Below, piece after piece: positions 61,051-64,000 of a stretch of 64,000 nt of DNA. This stretch comes from Aselliscus stoliczkanus (taxonomy: Eukaryota > Chordata > Mammalia > Chiroptera > Hipposideridae), in the NCBI GenBank assembly GCA_033961575.1, contig CM066732.1, positions 95,099,187 through 95,163,186 of the forward strand. Reading direction: 5' to 3'. Numbering within the stretch: the stretch's first letter is position 1; each line of letters opens with the position of its first letter. The notes below the pieces were generated by a model, which was given only the letters and a program-made list of their open reading frames with translations, was not told the origin of the DNA and did not search any database. The position numbers and the translations under genes were made by a program.

Positions 61051-61205
61051 TGTGTATATTCCCTTTCTCGTCTCCTCCTTCCTCTCCCCAGCTGCCTGCC
61101 TTCTTTAAAATGCACCTGGTAAAGCAGGTTTGGCCCAAGTCACAGAGGTATTATGAGCATAAAGTGAGGAGGTAAACAAAATAATAGAAAGCTAAAAGCT
61201 GTAAA

Positions 61206-61261
61206 AAAAGAGAGGGAGGGAGGGAAGGAAGGAAAGAGGGGGGGGGAGAGAGAGAGAGAGG

Positions 61262-61300
<39 letters not shown>
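61206..61300. repeat. Purine tract: GGGA/GGAA then (GA)n
   Basis: About 95 bases almost entirely of A and G on the plus strand, with a G9 run and about 17 GA units. Only one C interrupts it (GAACGAG). Confidence 0.95.
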
Positions 61301-61303
<3 letters not shown>

Positions 61304-61309
61304 GGGTCC

Positions 61310-63010
61310 TAATCTTGTGAGTAGGGGACTCCAGAAGTTCTTTCTGACTAGGCACTGGGGACTCTGTGATAAGGACTCAGGCCTCTGCATTCAGAGGCTG
61401 TTGAAAATCTGGCCTGGTGAAGAGATACCTGCAGACATCCTGGGAAGCCCTTTTTTTTTTCTTCCCTTGGAGATAACCCCGTACCCGGGAAGTCCCAGTG
61501 CTGCAGACCAACCAGGGATGGGTTTAGGATTCTAAGCAGCATGAACAGAGGTCAGGTGACTGGTCTGCCTTGAGCGCTGGGTGTACAGGCTGGAGTTGGG
61601 CCGAGAGGTGGGCCTGAGTCAATATTGACCTTCTCTGGCTGGCCAGGCTGACTTTTTGGCCTCTCATTCAACTGGAGTGTTGACACAAGTGATTGAATGA
61701 GCTTTATTATCATATTCTTTTCAACAACAGCCCCATTATCTCTCCCCTAGGGATTCCCTGGACCTATAGTATGGGAGTGATGACAAGGGCGGGGAGCCCA
61801 GACATGTTGGCTTATTATGTGCACAGTGCCCCCTGCCCTGCACACTTAGCTTCTCTCTCTAGACCAGTGCAGTAGGACAGCAGGACCTCAGACTACTGTT
61901 CGGCATCCTGGGGATGGTCCACACTTCAGCACAGTGACCCTGGGCATACTTTACAGAGTCCTCAGGCAATGGCCGTGAGGACCACAGCCTGGGTCTAGGA
62001 CCCACCCACCCTGCAGGTGACAACTGGGCAGAAAAGCAAATCTTCTTCAGGCCCTTCCCCCAGTGTGTTTTGGGAGGCCAGGAAAGGGTGCTGGGGTACC
62101 ATCTTTCCTGCCTCTCATGTCATGTGAAGAGGAGCAGATGGCAGGCCTGGACCCCTGATGTAGGCTGACGGGGGAACAGAGCTCAGCTCTACACAAAGGA
62201 TGAGCAGCAAGGGGACAAAGGACAGGGATCATGGGAAGGAGAAGGAGCTCCCCATAACTGAACTCAGTTGAGCAGGGCAACGACAAGGGACAGGCTTCTG
62301 TTGGGAATGCCACTGAGGGGCTCCAGTTTGGGCAGGGACAGAGGGGAGTCCAGAACCCATGAGAAATCCCTCATGATGTGCATCAGCATCTCTTCTGGCG
62401 GGCAGTGAGGTCAGGGCGCCATCAGCAACATCTAATTGGAAAAGCAAACTAAACTGCATGAGCGCAAGGATCTTGTTTTGATCACCATGGCCCACAGAGT
62501 CCAAGAGCAGAGTAAATGCACAATAAATACTTTTGAATAAGTGACTGAATAATATAATTTTATAGCTAAACAAATTCCAGAAAGTTAAGTTTGAGAAACA
62601 TCTTTCTGGCTGATGAGAATACTCTGATGGGAGGCTGGCTTCTGTCCACGCTATTCTCATCCAGGGGTCAAGAAGCACATGGCTTTTCAGGAAGGGTGTG
62701 CGGGCTGCCAGTTCCCAAAGGGCTATGAAGAGGTCAGGCAGCCCTGCTGCAGATGTGTGGGTGGGAGGGCCCAGCTCTGAAGGTGACAGGGTCCGCTGGG
62801 AGCCACTCTGGGAGCCACTGTGACTGATGGTGGTAGTACTAGGGATGCCTGTCTAAATACTGTAGAACTCAAAGGCGTACTTCTGCCTCAATGTCATGAT
62901 TCTAGGATAGATCCTTCCCCAAAGTGCCTTGGGTGGGCCTGAGAACAATGAGATGTGGCTGGTGGGAGGTGACAGCCAACTGCAGCCCCGTTCACATCAG
63001 GGTCTCGGTC
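61310..63010. other. Non-coding sequence
   Basis: No exon recognised. L2-like phrases occur near 62510-62550 (GTAAATGCACAATAAATACT). Confidence 0.45.
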
Positions 63011-63019
63011 AGATAGACA

Positions 63020-63175
63020 TGGGTCTACCCCTTCTTTGCTGCTTGACTTGGTTTCCTCATCTGCATAATGAGACAATAACAGTCTTACCTCACAGACTTG
63101 TGGCAAGGTCTTCTATGTAAAACGCTCAGCCCACAGTCTGGTGCTTACAGGAGGCACTCCCTGAGTGATGAGTAC
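63020..63175 (+). repeat. MIR-type fragment
   Basis: TTGACTTGGTTTCCTCATCT, GCATAATGAGACAATAAC and CTCACAGACTTGTGGC follow MIR order. Confidence 0.65.
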
Positions 63176-63179
63176 TAAA

Positions 63180-64000
63180 AGCACCCAAAATGGCTCTTTG
63201 AGCTAGAACAGATGTATCTGGTGAAGCTGGCAGAGGTAAAGAAGTCCATTCCCTTGTTATCACCTGAAATGCTGAGGCCTAGAAATGAGGAGAGTAGGCC
63301 AAGGTCACCAGCTGAAATTTAGGGGCCCTGTGCCCTGGGGTCACACTGAGCCAGAGCTCAGCTCTGTTAAGGCTCTGAGCCTCCTGCAAAGGAAGCCTGG
63401 GTGTGCCCCCCACTCTTGCCCACTGGCACTCAGAGCAGAGTCCAGGGTGCAGCTCCTCTCTTCCAATCACCCAGAAATTGAGGGGGATCACACCAGCCTC
63501 ATTCCTAACAGTGAGTTAACCAGCATCCCAAAACTGAACCAAGCTCCGCCCCCTTCAGAGTAGCTGCAAATTCCTTTAGACTTGCTCTCCGGAAGCCACC
63601 TTCCCAGCCTGCAGCACATTCTTGTAAATCCGTTCTGTGGAGTAAGTGTCCTTTCCTTGAAAGGAATTCGATGTGTGGAAATAGCCCAAACCCACTCAAA
63701 GCCAGGCACGGCGGGTAAGGTAGGTCACCACATCAGACACCACCACTTCCGGTGAAAAGTAGAGGCTACAGGTTAGGAGAACGGTTGATGTTGGCTCAAG
63801 ATGGGCCCCAAAGGTGATTTCCGAAAAGGAATTCTGGAAGTGCTGGAGCATGGTTGGAACAGGCAGAGTCACTCCCAAGGGTCTGCTTCAAATGGCAGCA
63901 CTTATTTGAACTCTGGTATGAACTCTAGTCCGAGGTTTGAACGCAGACTTATTTCTATATAGCTCTGCCTTGGGTTTGTGGAGACCAATAGCTTGGTGGC
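63180..64000. other. Non-coding sequence to the window end
   Basis: I recognise no exon or repeat. PAK6 coding sequence has not begun. Confidence 0.45.

Overview
The window is vertebrate nuclear DNA, very probably from a bat. The only protein gene I can identify with certainty is the 3' two thirds of BUB1B, the mitotic checkpoint gene for BubR1, on the + strand. Fifteen exons with consensus splice ends join into one open frame of 708 codons plus a stop between 6349 and 31803. The evidence for a bat, probably a rhinolophoid (horseshoe or leaf-nosed type), is the dense set of tRNA-derived SINEs that start GGGCCGGCC and carry target-site duplications, plus mariner-type DNA transposons and short mariner-like MITEs. 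This is inference from repeat content, not proof.

Layout. Positions 1-6348 are a BUB1B intron packed with SINEs and old L1 pieces. Positions 6349-31803 hold the coding exons, which I number 9-23 by counting back from the last exon of the 23-exon human gene. They encode the Bub3-binding GLEBS segment, an internal Cdc20-binding region (ABBA-type motif and RxxL box), the S-T-P Polo-docking site, the KARD segment that binds PP2A-B56, and the C-terminal pseudokinase domain. The 3' UTR ends at an AATAAA at 32107. The introns hold two mariner-family DNA transposons with later insertions inside them, a nested Tigger/MER2-like element, two palindromic MITEs and many SINEs.

Positions 32.1-64 kb contain no exon I can recognise as coding. 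In mammals the next gene on this strand is PAK6, whose transcripts have long, multi-exon 5' UTRs and can read through from BUB1B. The stretch is therefore probably the BUB1B-PAK6 intergenic region plus the 5' non-coding part of PAK6; no PAK6 coding sequence is present. Its main landmarks are a CpG island at about 58.55-59.35 kb, with a 289-codon open frame on the minus strand and a strong splice donor downstream on the plus strand, and a compact promoter- or enhancer-like cluster at about 45.98-46.15 kb. The rest is old repeats (MIR, L2-like), microsatellites and unique sequence.

No bacterial features, CRISPR arrays, recognisable viral genes or toxin genes were seen. The most unusual signals are the nested transposons, the paired palindromic MITEs, the T+ type SINE tails (AATAAA followed by TCTTT), a C-terminal extension of BubR1, a closely matching pair of MIR-type copies 3 kb apart, and the CpG-island minus-strand ORF.
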